A stretch of DNA of 64,000 bases from Ephydatia muelleri (GCA_013339895.1 JABACO010000020.1:111586-175585); one strand, 5' to 3'; shown: positions 38,501-46,988, counted from the stretch's first letter. The notes: generated by a model from the sequence alone, not told the origin. Numbers and translations: made by a program.

Positions 38501-38887
38501 ATACTTGAAACTGAGCCTTACATTAATTCTATAGATATAGGATTTTTCCATCTACCGTTTGTTACAAAAGCCACGCAGAATGATCAGTAAACAAGTACAA
38601 AGCCATACAGCATGACTCTTAGCAACATCCATTGCAAGCAAATGCATGCGCACTAATCAAACAGGTAGGAAGCTCACGTAAATAGTTGAGTAGGAGTTTC
38701 CATAAAAAACAAAAGCTGTGCTTGACGTTATTGCGGGCGAGGATCCGTCGTCAATAGCACCCAGAGTACTGTCACCAGCTGCCAAACCGTACGAATAGAA
38801 TGAACTCAGTGGAATCCCATCTCCTAATGAAGCGCACAACAGCAAAGCTATCGATGTCTTCATTAAATACGCTGCCATTATATGCAT
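7186..38887 (-). CDS. Giant adhesion GPCR: signal peptide, NIDO, 33 EGF, HRM, GAIN/GPS, 7TM
   Basis: About 56 exons on the minus strand form one open frame of 7,191 nt (about 2,396 aa), starting at ATG 38887 (or 38878) and ending at TGA 7186-7188. Approximate layout: signal peptide 1-25, NIDO 26-277, 33 EGF modules 278-1631, HRM 1632-1719, GAIN/GPS to about 2014, seven-helix domain to about 2275, then a Ser-rich tail. Splice phases match at every join I placed. In particular, NIDO to EGF (36231/35723) and EGF to HRM (15146/14435) are phase 1 and in frame. The family predicts a plasma-membrane receptor with a self-cleaved adhesive ectodomain. The ligand is unknown. Introns hold a degraded reverse transcriptase and non-autonomous transposons. 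The main uncertainty is whether all 33 EGF exons enter one transcript, or whether the 5' and 3' halves are separate genes. Confidence 0.78.
8564..12434 (-). other. Seven-transmembrane domain of the receptor (8 exons)
   Basis: Exons and segments: 12340-12434 TM1 ([20 protein letters not shown]), 12173-12284 TM2 ([18 protein letters not shown]), 11956-12109 TM3 ([20 protein letters not shown], then YLMMVVVF), 11812-11902 TM4 ([13 protein letters not shown]), 9002-9068 extracellular loop 2 to TM5 ([14 protein letters not shown]), 8854-8948 TM5 end ([15 protein letters not shown]), 8666-8792 TM6 and TM7 ([20 protein letters not shown]) and 8564-8605 ([14 protein letters not shown]). The TM3 CKA cysteine and the loop-2 CW cysteine form the conserved disulfide. 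The motifs match family B2 (adhesion) receptors. The codon for Tyr before CW is split across the large intron that contains a retroelement. Confidence 0.9.
9438..10951 (+). pseudogene. Degraded non-LTR-type reverse transcriptase in receptor intron
   Basis: The plus strand holds pieces of a reverse transcriptase in shifting frames: [10 protein letters not shown] near 9440, a VQQGD-like region near 9590, then [20 protein letters not shown] with the catalytic YMDD near 9690, [11 protein letters not shown] near 9780, and a C-terminal region from 10115 ([80 protein letters not shown]). The C-terminal part has a CxxC/H/C pattern and is common behind reverse transcriptases in invertebrate and fish genomes. 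Frameshifts near 9530, 9780 and 10120 and an in-frame stop near 9527 make it inactive. It lies antisense in the 2.7-kb intron between TM4 and extracellular loop 2. Confidence 0.8.
12498..14435 (-). other. HRM domain and GAIN/GPS region of the receptor (8 exons)
   Basis: Exon 14173-14435 encodes the hormone-receptor domain: [38 protein letters not shown] and NVTLC. Exons 13672-13863, 13437-13620, 13124-13288, 13001-13076, 12765-12879, 12654-12697 and 12498-12606 form the GAIN domain. The last two hold the [18 protein letters not shown], and [14 protein letters not shown] with the HL-T cleavage site. The canonical GPS has four cysteines. Here the one after the WSxxG turn is Met, and the second of the CxC pair is Ser, so one cysteine pair is missing. 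The cleavage triad H-L-T is intact. Confidence 0.85.
15559..19398 (-). repeat. EGF tandem unit I (5 exons, about 3.8 kb)
   Basis: Contains EGF exons at 15559, 17018, 17405, 17721 and 18295, the inserted inverted-repeat element at 16145-16983, and relic exon pieces near 18730-18750 and 18962-18998. Order, intron sequence and relics match units II to IV, so the whole block was copied, not just the exons. The 15559 exon is the most divergent in the unit (CILYGG, CQNGY). Confidence 0.85.
16145..16983. mobile_element. Non-autonomous inverted-repeat element in EGF intron (copy 1)
   Basis: About 839 bp bounded by AAACACCGCATCCATGAGAA at the left and its near reverse complement at the right (TTCTCATGGATGCTGTGTTT). 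No coding capacity is credible: the 69-residue open frame inside is preserved only because the block was duplicated. The element is a likely MITE-type insertion in the intron between EGF exons 15559 and 17018. Its target duplication could not be fixed by eye. Confidence 0.65.
19399..23574 (-). repeat. EGF tandem unit II (6 exons, about 4.2 kb)
   Basis: Contains EGF exons at 19399, 20883, 21199, 21596, 21902 and 22471, the inserted element at 20012-20848, and the same relic exon pieces near 22910 and 23138. Relative to unit I it has one more exon, from an internal duplication of a two-exon block. The exon at 21199 changes CQQNC to CQQIC. Confidence 0.85.
20012..20848. mobile_element. Same intron element, copy 2
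   Basis: Same sequence and position as the element in unit I. The left end has decayed slightly (CCACATCCACGAGTAATGCG). It was co-duplicated with the EGF unit, not inserted independently. Confidence 0.65.
23575..28818 (-). repeat. EGF tandem unit III (9 exons, about 5.2 kb)
   Basis: The longest unit, with exons at 23575, 25059, 25375, 25762, 26149, 26465, 26852, 27168 and 27725, the inserted element at 24188-25024, and relics near 28160 and 28390. Extra exons come from further local duplication: 26149-26587 and 26852-27290 are near-copies of the same two-exon block about 703 bp apart. This shows two levels of tandem growth. Confidence 0.85.
24188..25024. mobile_element. Same intron element, copy 3
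   Basis: Nearly identical to copy 2, including the left-end changes, which supports descent by tandem duplication of units II and III. Confidence 0.65.
28819..32652 (-). repeat. EGF tandem unit IV (5 exons, about 3.8 kb)
   Basis: Contains exons at 28819, 30302, 30689, 31005 and 31562, the inserted element at 29432-30267, and relics near 31999 and 32225. It closely follows units II and III in sequence, including a shared short deletion near 28709 and 32544 (loss of the TTTTTTGGTTTTTC stretch found elsewhere). Confidence 0.85.
29432..30267. mobile_element. Same intron element, copy 4
   Basis: Shares the left-end changes of copies 2 and 3. In its right half it keeps a unit-I-like variant (CATATATGCATTG), which suggests sequence exchange between units. 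Confidence 0.65.
32653..35145 (-). repeat. EGF tandem unit V (5 exons, no inserted element)
   Basis: Contains exons at 32653, 33040, 33356, 33925 and 34365. It lacks the 1.3-kb intron with the inserted element. Exon 32653 combines the donor side of the unit-start exon type (as at 19399) with the acceptor side of the following type (as at 17018). Exon 34365 is an intact version of the exon that is only a relic in units I to IV. A half relic remains at 34738-34776. Confidence 0.8.
36231..38887 (-). other. Receptor N-terminus: signal peptide and NIDO domain (3 exons)
   Basis: Exons 38678-38887, 37447-37794 and 36231-36504 join in phase 0. The first has a hydrophobic signal sequence ([16 protein letters not shown]), then [19 protein letters not shown]. 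The second continues with [33 protein letters not shown] and [12 protein letters not shown]. The third has [38 protein letters not shown] and [11 protein letters not shown]. This order (PFWADxD-like, NTFQ, SYAI, QVGFNxGD, SNxGVPG) is the signature of the NIDO domain of nidogen, SNED1, tectorin and mucin-4. The third exon ends at phase 1 and feeds the first EGF exon. The two large introns (about 880 and 940 bp) show no further coding. Confidence 0.85.
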
Positions 38888-39319
38888 GCTTCTATATCAA
38901 CCTGCATGGGTGAAATAATGACAACAGTTAATGCTGTATACATGTACAATACCGCGCGTAATTTCAACTTGAGTAAAACTTTCATGTCTCGCACAGTGGA
39001 GTTTTTGATCATCCAGCTAACTTTGTAGTTAATTTGACACTTTTAAAGTATAGAGGAAAGACCCCTTAGCTGCTCCATTAATTAGGCATATATCCTTGCT
39101 CTATACATTAATGTACCACATGATCCGAAAATCCTTTTTTGTAACAAAAGCAACTGACAGGATGCATACAGCTATACGGAGCTGCGCACGAATTAAAAAC
39201 AAACAAATAAAAAAGCAAAAAAAAAACATGGTTTGTACACGCGGTTCAAATATCGAGTCATATTAAAGAATTCAACAAACAGCGTCAATACGGGTTGTAT
39301 AAATGAGCGCATGTCAATC

Positions 39320-41002
39320 CAGTGGCGGATACAGGGGGGGGGGGGGGGGGGGTCGGTGGTGTCCGGACCCCCCCCCCCCCCCCCCCCCCTCAGACCTGAT
39401 GATGAATAAGATTAATACTTTGATTCATTAGCGAAACCAATTAACAACATCCACGTGATATTCTAGAGAGCGGGCAAGCGTGTTCACTCGGGCTCGGAAA
39501 GTATCTTAAATTACTTTTCAAAGAAAGTAAAAGGTAATTTATGCGTACAGGAATCGCGCGCCTGTTATGACTTCACCCACCCGATCGCGTTATCTCATTA
39601 CGTGAATGCAGCTGCGTGAATGCATGAGGGCCCACATGCACACACCACTTAGACTACTCCTTCCCCCCCGCAGTCCTATTAGAAATCGATACAACCCCCC
39701 CCCCCCCCCCCCCCCCCCCCGTCCCCCTCCCTTTCAGACTTACCTCGCTACGGGCCTGGAGTTTCTTTTTTATACTTCAGTTATTTATCTTTTTTGACAC
39801 ATGCAGATATGGGTAAGACGCAAGATGAGGATATTGTGCATGCCTATAACTTGATACACAGTGTCATCAGTGATATTGCAATTTTCAGAGAGAACATTGA
39901 AAAAGATTTTCATGATTGGTTTATGGATGCTAGCAGAATTGGTAGTGAGTTAGGCATAGTACTTACAGTTCCACGTCTATCTGGAAGACAACAACACAGG
40001 GCTAATGCAGGTCCAGAAAATCCAGATCCTGAAGTTTATTACAGAATGAATGTGGCAATTCCATTCTTGGATCACATGGAACAATTGCAGGAACTAAACA
40101 ATAGTTTCATCGTGACAGTATGGTTGGTAGTCACTTATTTTATCTAGTTCCAACATTAATAATTAATCACAGTGATTTACAAGAGCTTGCAAAATGTTTG
40201 TTGTTTTGGAAACGTGATTTACCTAGTGCTTCGTCACTTCTATCTGAATTAAAACAGTGGCAACGTTTTTGGAAACTAAAATCTGAATCCCTTGATAACA
40301 TCATTCCTGCAGATCTGGCACATTGTATCCATGCAGCTGATGAAGATGTTTTCCCCAACATACGAGTACTATTAATTATTGCCTGCACTATATACCTGTG
40401 TCTAGCTGTGAAGCAGAAAGGTCTTTTTCAGCATTGAGGCGTATTAAATCCTATTTACAAAGTACAATGAGTTCTGAGCGTTTTGCCGGATTAGCACTGA
40501 TGCATTTGCATAGTGATGTTGATATTGATATTGATGAGGTGTGTGAAGCTTTTATCAGCAAACACAACAGATAAATGTTTCAATCTTGTATTTTGTACCA
40601 ATAAATGATTTTGTAGTAATTGTATAGATTCATTGTACTGTTTTATTAATTAGTTCATTCAGTGTCAAATGTGAAATGGCGATAAATACGTATTTTAATT
40701 CCACAGCTATCTGCCATGATAGGAAAATAGGTCTGTTAAATAGAGATTACTCATTAATTTAGGATACGCAGTTTATGAGTTGCACTGAGAATAGAGTCCC
40801 CCAAACCGAACCACGCACAGTATTCGCCGCCCTTTTCAAGTTTCTATAGAATGTCACCAATTATGTGCGGGATGACGATCCGTCAAAAGCTTCCGCGCTT
40901 CGCGCGGGAGGGGGCACATCCCCCTCCCGGACCCTCCCCCTATTAATTATTCATGTCGGACCCCCCCCCCCCCCCCTTCCAGAATTCCTATATCCGCTCC
41001 TG
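39320..41002 (+). mobile_element. hAT DNA transposon, decayed
   Basis: The left end starts CAGTGGCGGATACAGG and the right end reads, reversed, CAGGAGCGGATATAGG. These are hAT-like imperfect inverted ends, followed inside by poly-G and poly-C runs. A partial transposase lies between them. The sequence CCTCGCTACGGGCCTG at 39744-39759 resembles the end of a second hAT-type element, so this may be a composite. I could not establish a clean 8-bp target duplication. Confidence 0.6.
39794..40574 (+). pseudogene. hAT transposase C-terminal half, frameshifted
   Basis: Frames at 39794-40147, 40120-40437 and 40395-40574 together resemble the C-terminal half of a hAT transposase of the THAP/P52rIPK-like group: RQQHRANAGPENPDPEVYYR, IPFLDHMEQLQEL, then LLSELKQWQRFWK and the dimerisation motif SSCEAERSFSALRRIKSYLQ, ending at TAA 40572-40574. 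At least two frameshifts (near 40125 and 40393) separate them. An AATAAA lies about 30 bp after the stop. The N-terminal zinc finger and first catalytic region are missing. Confidence 0.8.
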
Positions 41003-41226
41003 CAATCACCATCATTGACGTATTATTGCACTCGTACCATGCAGCTAGGGCGGCGGTACCGACTTCTGTATATACGTGTGCTCGAGAATGCCTAGTAAAT
41101 AAATAAAAAACCTACACATAGGCAGCGGCCCCGTCCACCCTTCCTCGAAAATATGATGCGGGCGGGCTTGTATTATTGTGAATATGATTAATCGTGGTGC
41201 CCAGACTTTACACCTACACTCAAATA

Positions 41227-41463
41227 GCAACTCGCGTCCTACGTCATCTGTTATTATCTACATAACCGTCGGAAGTAAACATTGCATAATTGCGTAGCAG
41301 ACGAGAGTGGGACTTCACACGTGATATATATATTAATAGCGTGTACGATGTTGTAATGCAAATAAAGGCCACCTCCTTTCCGACGACGTTCACTCTCGTC
41401 CGCTGCACTGTGACGTAATGTTTATTCCCAACGTAATAACAGATGACGCAGGACGCGAGTTGC
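41227..41463. repeat. Fold-back element, arms of about 80 bp
   Basis: CAACTCGCGTCCTACGTCAT near 41229 returns as its reverse complement ending at 41462. Most of the flanking 80 bp on each side also pairs (the ACGAGAGTG and CACTCTCGT blocks). The spacer is about 75 bp. It is GC-richer than its surroundings and fits a MITE. Confidence 0.75.
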
Positions 41464-41684
41464 AGAAGGTCTATAAAGAAAGTCGTTCCGAGAGCTCCGA
41501 AATGTTGTAGCTCCGATCAAAACGCATGGGACCTTCCTAAGATGGCACTGCATTCGGCAGATACCTTTAGTCACTTACAGTTTAGTGTATCAATAGATAT
41601 CAGTGAGACGATTTATTCAGTAATACCAAATATGGCAATAATGCTAGTTTTTGGCGGTCGGCTATTTAGCATGCGGGCGGGGAC

Positions 41685-42229
41685 TAGTCTGGGGACCCTA
41701 GCATGATGTAGGGTCTGGAACCACGCGTATACCAAACTTGTTCTGATTAGTTTTTGTTGATATTGTATGTTTATATGATATTCATGCATCATCCGCAAAA
41801 CCGCGCTCTCACTGAATCGAATCAACACCCAATCACACTAATCTAGGGACCAGTATCGTGTAGAAGAAAAGTTGTCAGCATGAGCGCTAGCATCTCTGAA
41901 TCTGTGATTGGGTGTCTAACAACGCTCTATACTCGACGTATGGACGATCAAGCACACGTAAAAATAAAAACAATTTAACATGTCTTCAGCATCCTACCGT
42001 GACTGAAGGTGGAGGTTCAGAGATGCTAGCGCACATGCTGACAGCTTTCTTGACTTGTCTTCTACACGTATACTGGTCCCCAGATTAGTGTGATTGGGTG
42101 TTGATTCGATTCACGTGAGAGCGCGGTTTTGCGGATGATGAATATCATACAGTACAACAAAAACTAATCAGAACATGTTTGGTATACGCGTGGTTCCAGA
42201 CCCTACATCATGCTAGGGTCCCCAGACTA
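41685..42229. mobile_element. 545-bp palindromic element with 9-bp target duplication
   Basis: Starts TAGTCTGGGGACCCTAGCAT and ends with its reverse complement. About 220 bp of each arm pairs, with a short unpaired centre. GGCGGGGAC flanks both sides (41676-41684 and 42230-42238) as a perfect 9-bp duplication. No protein is encoded. The 9-bp duplication and long inverted arms suggest a MULE-type or similar non-autonomous DNA element. Confidence 0.85.
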
Positions 42230-42604
42230 GGCGGGGACGGGAAACTAAAGTCCAGTTTGAAGTGACCTAAAACAAAAGTACAAGTGCTGTGAGCTTATAT
42301 TATAAAGTAACCGACATCGCATGAATGAATAGGTATTTCACAGCCGTAATTAAGGAACATAGTGAGTAGGATACTAGGAATAGCTACATGCATTCCTACG
42401 TGCATGTTAGTTTACCTGCTTGCCATTTATGGGTACTTTAACAGGGCGTGGGGGGGTCGATGGGGTCGAACGAGGTATCGCCCGTGACTGCATGGTCGGG
42501 AGCATTAAAAAAAAAGGACGCTGCTACAGGTAACATTTCATTGAACGCGCGCGGCCCCAATCGGTCCGGACAACAGCCACCCAGTTTTTGAATTGGCCTA
42601 TAGC

Positions 42605-42629
42605 CCCCCCCCCCCCCCCCCCCCCCCCC
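42605..42629. repeat. Poly-C run
   Basis: A homopolymer of about 25 C in a GC-rich patch (42440-42650) that may be the remnant of a hAT-type end. A CA-rich microsatellite follows at 42812-42856. The rest of 42239-43000 shows no gene. Confidence 0.85.
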
Positions 42630-43018
42630 AGTTTTCGCCTTCCCCCCTTTTGATGATCAGAGAAAATTATCTCTGCCATGATCCATTGCAAGTACAAGAG
42701 ACAAGTACACTTGAAGTACTTTGACTGCTTAATAAGCGGTGTGCATGCATGCACTATTGTTTCCATCTATCGTGTTCTGTTTCACGTGTACACGCACGTG
42801 TACTCACACATACAAACACACACACATACACACGACACACACACACACACACACATGTACACAAAGAAATTACCTCGTTGCATTGAGCTATACGTCTTGA
42901 TGGAATGATATGCGGCAACGGCCGGGCAAATTAGACCCTTCCCTTAGGAATGCATTTTGACGTTACGTCCGGAGTACTTCCTGTGTAGAATTAAACAACT
43001 ATACCTCCCGAATATATA

Positions 43019-43279
43019 CCAAAGGGCGAGCACATAGCATCAATGAGTATCCATATTGAACGTGCTATTGGCAGAATAAAGAAATGTGACATTTTACAGG
43101 GAGTATTTCCGTTATCAATGGTGCATCTTGCAAATCAAATCGAATGTCTGTGCTTGGTTGACAAATTTTCAGCCAGTACTGATTGCTCCTACTCCACACT
43201 TATTGGAGATACAGGTATAGAAAAGTACTTTCAAGCACTAAATGTAGATGACACTGAAAGTGAGACTGAAAGAAATTAG
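43019..43279 (+). pseudogene. DDE endonuclease (DDE_Tnp_4 type) C-terminal fragment
   Basis: The frame PKGEHIASMSIHIERAIGRI continues with ILQGVFPLSM and a Cys-rich helix, and ends NVDDTESETERN at a TAG. The (I/V)ERAIGRIK motif with its Glu is the last catalytic block of DDE superfamily endonucleases found in Harbinger and ISL2EU-type transposons. The first two catalytic aspartates are absent, so this is a truncated copy. It faces the YqaJ-like gene on the other strand (43366-43815), the arrangement expected for ISL2EU elements. Confidence 0.75.
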
Positions 43280-43365
43280 GATACTTTAAATACTTAACAG
43301 TATACATGTTGAACACTAAATAACTGCATGCGGACAGAATATGCCTTGTGCATGCATGAGCAAGT

Positions 43366-43815
43366 CTAGATTGTATATTTATGCATGTTTCTCATTGGCA
43401 ACCCCAACATGTGCATTGGGCTAACTATTTCTGGAACAAAACAGCAGTCATAAAATGTTGTAGGTTTATCTAATATTTTGTTCCAAAAACTGGGATGAAA
43501 TTTTATACCTTTAGAGGTGTACACCACAAAGTCACACCAGGGTCGATTACATATAGCCATCTGCTCTTGGACTTGGCAAAAGTACTTGTGGCTGTGTGTC
43601 AGAATCACACTACTGTTTAGAGAACAATAAAATCCACAGGCTTCTTCTGGTGTGATGTCCCGATGACTATAAGGGCACTTAATTTCAACCAACCCATATG
43701 GTTCTTCACTGGTCTGAATGGAACAGCTTTGATCATGATCAGACCACACTTGTGCTATGATCGATACATGTACTCCCAATCCTTTTCCACACTTACTGCT
43801 CACAAATCTATCCAA
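43366..43815 (-). CDS. YqaJ-like recombinase/exonuclease fragment (about 149 aa)
   Basis: The reading frame includes EEPYGLVEIKCPYSHRDITP, with the E-x-K nuclease motif, then HKYFCQVQEQMAICNRPWCD and FVVYTSKGIKFHPSFWNK. This is the core of the lambda-exonuclease/YqaJ family: a PD-(D/E)XK fold with a QxQ motif. It probably lacks its N-terminus, since the upstream frame (43816-44000) is broken. In ISL2EU transposons such a nuclease is encoded beside the DDE transposase. A second fragment of the same gene is at 50679-50789. Confidence 0.75.
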   Translation of the reverse strand: MDRFVSSKCGKGLGVHVSIIAQVWSDHDQSCSIQTSEEPYGLVEIKCPYSHRDITPEEACGFYCSLNSSVILTHSHKYFCQVQEQMAICNRPWCDFVVYTSKGIKFHPSFWNKILDKPTTFYDCCFVPEIVSPMHMLGLPMRNMHKYTI

Positions 43816-43976
43816 ACACGCTTTTGCTGTACCCTAGTATTTAACAGCGTGGGTCAAATCCTTCAATTTTTAACTTCTAAACTTTTTCGTTCTTCAATAC
43901 AAATCCTTTTCCAAAACTGCCTCTGAGAGTTTCCTTTGTATCGCGTGGAGGTTTCCACTGGCATGGATATGATGTA

Positions 43977-44273
43977 ACAAGTAAATAAAAACATTCTCTA
44001 ACGAGAAAGTTGTTGGTATATAGGATTGACCAATGGTGGTGTAAAAAGCACAGAAACAAGAGTGACAGAAATTTGACTGGAAAATTGAAATAGGCCTATA
44101 TTTAGCCCATTACTCAGGCATGTACTGTTACAACGTTAGTGTGCTAAATATAGGCCTATTTCAATTTTCCAGTCAAATTTCTGTCACTCTTGTTTCTGTG
44201 CTTTTTACACCACCATTGGTCAATCCTATATACCAACAACTTTCTCGTTAGAGAATGTTTGTATTTACTTGTT
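43977..44273. repeat. Fold-back MITE, family member 1
   Basis: AACAAGTAAATAAAAACATT at the left returns as AATGTTTGTATTTACTTGTT at the right. The arms of about 130 bp pair almost fully, including TATAGGATTGACCAATGG and GGCCTATATTTAGC near the centre. The same terminal sequence (ACAAGTAAAT) and order of blocks is found at 56661-56938. It has no coding capacity. It abuts the broken 5' side of the YqaJ-like gene. Confidence 0.85.
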
Positions 44274-44394
44274 TCATAAATTTTTTCCTCTGGCATCTTT
44301 ATAAGTGGTCACAAATTAATTTTAATTTTTGAAGGGAGGGAGGTTAAAAAATTTAATAATAGAAATTATATGTATATGAGTTCTAAATGTTCTG

Positions 44395-44690
44395 TACGGT
44401 TCCGCCTTGTCCTCTTTGTCTCCCCCAGCCTCTTCTATGGCCGCGGCGGCCTGGTTCTGGCCATGGGAGCCATGCGGGTGGTGGTGGCAGCGGCCAGGGT
44501 GGCAGCAGGCAAAGTGGTGGTGGGGGCACTGGTGCCAATACTGGTGCCGGTGGTGGGGCTGGTGCAGGTAGCGGCGGTGCTCCTGCTTCTGCTGCTGGAG
44601 GTGGGGGCAGCTCTGCTCAGCAGGGGCAGTGCTGCAGCTGCTGCTGGCGGCGGACAGTAGGAGGGCAGCAATGTATCTAGCAGCGGTGGC
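44395..44690. other. GC-rich low-complexity patch, possibly Gly-rich coding
   Basis: About 300 bp with GC content far above the surrounding AT-rich DNA, made of GGN-like triplets. The plus strand offers a Gly/Ser/Ala-rich frame (GTGANTGAGGGAGAGSGGAP). The minus strand offers Ala/Thr/Ser- and His-rich frames. I cannot tell which, if any, is translated. It lies just downstream of the candidate second exon of the repeat-protein gene at 44759-45984 and may be another exon of that gene. Confidence 0.4.
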
Positions 44691-44758
44691 TGTGTAAAGG
44701 GAAGAGGAGTTGGAGGATGTACTTCGTCCTCCGACTAATGCATCTGCACCAATCTTAC

Positions 44759-45984
44759 TTACTGCTGCACGGGCAGATCTTGTAGAGCTAGCAATGGATG
44801 AGACTTACAAAAGGCATAATTTACTTCACTTAGAAGCTCACTATCCCTAAGAATAGCTTTTTCAAGTCCACCATTATACTCCATTAGTGCATGAGATTTG
44901 GGTTCATACAAGGAGTAGCTATATGGGAGAAGGATATGGTCATCCACAGTTGCAGCCGTAGTACATCAGATAAGGAAGCCTTTTTGTACATCAGATTAAG
45001 GATGACACCCCCAATATTCAATAGACAGGTCACAAAGGAGAAAGGACTACATGTACTGTACACAACAGTTGGGTCGCCATGCATGCTGTACATGTGAAGT
45101 GAATGGTTTTGTGCAGATCCCTTCCTTACATGCGTGCTGTACACATGTTGCATGCACATCTTCCTATAGCTTTTAAATGCTAGTGCAATACAACATGCCA
45201 TGACATACCTTTGGGTGGTAGTGGTAGTTCGGTGACCCCTGCGATACCGCTTCCTCTCGGCAGCACGTTTAGCCAATCGGACAGCGGGGTCATTCCAATA
45301 CCGATTCCTTTCAGATGCCTTAATGGCAGCTGAATTGTCCTCGTATTTCGGCCTTTTAGCAGCGCGGTTCTCCTCGACGTCCTCTTGATATCGCTGCCTT
45401 TTAGCAGATTGCTTAGATTCAATATCTGCGTTGTAGCTGTCGCGTACAGAGGCCTTCTTCTTTTCGGGATCGGCCTTGTAGCTGTCGCGTACAGAGGCCT
45501 TCTTCTTTTCGGGATCGGCCTTGTAGCTGTCGCGTACAGAGGCCTTCTTTTCGGGATCGGCCTTGTAGCTGTCGCATACAAAGGCCTTCTTCTTTTCGGG
45601 ATCGGCCTTGTAGCTGTCGCGTACTGAGGCCTTCTTCTTTTCGGGATCGGCCTTGTAGCTGTCGCGTACAGGGGCCTTCTTCTTTTCGGGATCGGCCTTG
45701 TAGCTGTCGCGTACAGAGGCCTTCTTTTCGGGATCGGCCTTGTAGCTGTCGCATACAAAGGCCTTCTTCTTTTCGGGATCGGCCTTGTAGCTGTCGCGTA
45801 CTGAGGCCTTCTTCTTTTCGGGATCGGCCTTGTAGCTGTCGCGTACAGAGGCCTTCTTCTTTTCGGGATCGGCCTTGTAGCGCGCTCGGGCTTTAGCCTT
45901 GTTTTGTTGTGATAAAATATCGTCTTGCTTTTGAAGGTATTCTGCTCGTTGCTTAGATCTCTTCTTTCGATTACGCGAAGGCAT
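44759..45984 (-). CDS. Protein with 15-residue KADPEKKKASVRDSY repeats
   Basis: Exon 1 (45209-45984, ATG at 45984) starts MPSRNRKKRSKQRAEYLQKQ, carries ten tandem copies of KADPEKKKASVRDSY, and continues with degenerate copies (RQRYQEDVEENRAAKRPKY). It ends at a good donor (CAAAG|GTATGT). The open frame runs on to 44884 but is probably intron there. A plausible second exon lies at about 44759-44930 (PKSHALMEYNGGLEKAILRD). The protein is highly charged and probably helical. Similar Lys/Arg/Asp repeats occur at the N-terminus of Helitron-like and other transposon proteins in invertebrates, but I see no helicase here. A related single-repeat gene is at 52894-56532, so this is a dispersed family. 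Confidence 0.55.
45432..45882 (-). repeat. 45-bp coding minisatellite, ten units
   Basis: Ten tandem 45-bp units (two are 42 bp, having lost one Lys codon) inside the repeat-protein exon. Units 2-5 and 6-9 share the same order of variants (ASV, AFVC, short, then APV or ASV), so a four-unit block was duplicated as a whole. A second frame on the same strand is also open across the array and reads RPIPKRRRPLYATAT repeats. Confidence 0.95.
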
Positions 45985-46084
45985 TTAACTTCACTAGCCA
46001 AAGTATTAAACTGCGATAGGAACACCAAATAAATTTCGTGCAGGTCGGAGTATTTATACTGCATGCTGTAGAATAACTTCATTC

Positions 46085-46988
46085 ATCAACAATAAACTTC
46101 TGCAATAACTTCATATCCTATACAGAACTTGCTACCGCATGAGGTACTTCTCGCTGTAGTCTTTATATGACCTTAAAGGGCACCGTGCAGGTGAATTCCA
46201 AAGATATTGGTGCTATTGCCGTTCTTCAAAACCGTTCGTAGCTCGAGTTATACCTTCCTAAGGAAGAAGAAGAAGAAGAAGACGACGACGACGACCAAGA
46301 ATTATTTTGGGACTGGGCACGAGAAAAAGGAATTCGTTTGTTTCTCTAAAAGCACACCGTTTTATGACACGGAACAAACGTAGAACTGTAGATCTTTGAG
46401 TTCTCGTTCCATCGCGACAAAGAGATACGCGATCCGTTTCTCCGTTGTCCCTCCAGACGCGAGTGAAGTTTTTAATGATATTCATCAATCCTCAATCAAT
46501 CCTATATTGAACCTGCTGCCGCAGGTTCAGATTGGTAATTGTACATAATTTCCAGATTCTTCTATATATTTTTTCCAATTTTACTTCTATATATTTTTTT
46601 CATTCAACTGATCTAAATGTCAATATATAATCCATGATTTGGCATAAATAAATAAATAAATAAAAGTTTTTGTTCGATTCACCCATGATAATAGCATGGA
46701 ACATAACTCAATCTGAGAGCCGGTCATTGGAGATCGCTATTTTTCCAAAAAGTGTAGTCTGAAGCTGCCACCACAGTTGCTTGTGGAAACACTAACACAA
46801 CGTGCTAATGTGTGCACATGCCTGTCTGCCTCCTCTAGTACCTTTGTCGAACGCGTCACTCACGTTAAATACATATAGCAAATACTAATTAGTCGTTCCA
46901 TTCAATCAATTAATCATTTCATTTCTTTAATTTCGATCCGACATCCATGCAGGGTGCACGTATATCTACAAGATATAAAAATTTAATG
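46085..46988. other. Non-coding stretch upstream of the repeat-protein gene
   Basis: No gene seen. It includes a GAA/GAC trinucleotide run (46261-46296) next to CTCGAGTTATACCTTCCTA. This layout is echoed near 52690-52730 (CTTCTTCTTCTTCTTGG and CATAACTCGGGATAGG), upstream of the related gene there. That suggests both belong to one repeated element. Short TATATATTTTT repeats lie at 46562-46600. Confidence 0.5.

Noticed and set aside
15146..38887. A separate secreted fibrillin-, Notch- or nidogen-like gene ending before the GPCR
   Set aside because: No stop codon, terminal exon or second signal peptide is seen between the EGF array and HRM, and the join is in phase. It remains the main alternative.
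45180..46082. A 300-codon frame with RPIPKRRRPLYATAT repeats
   Set aside because: It overlaps the KADPEKKKASVRDSY frame across a minisatellite; the latter has a better start, flanking non-repeat coding and a related gene elsewhere. Kept only as an observation.
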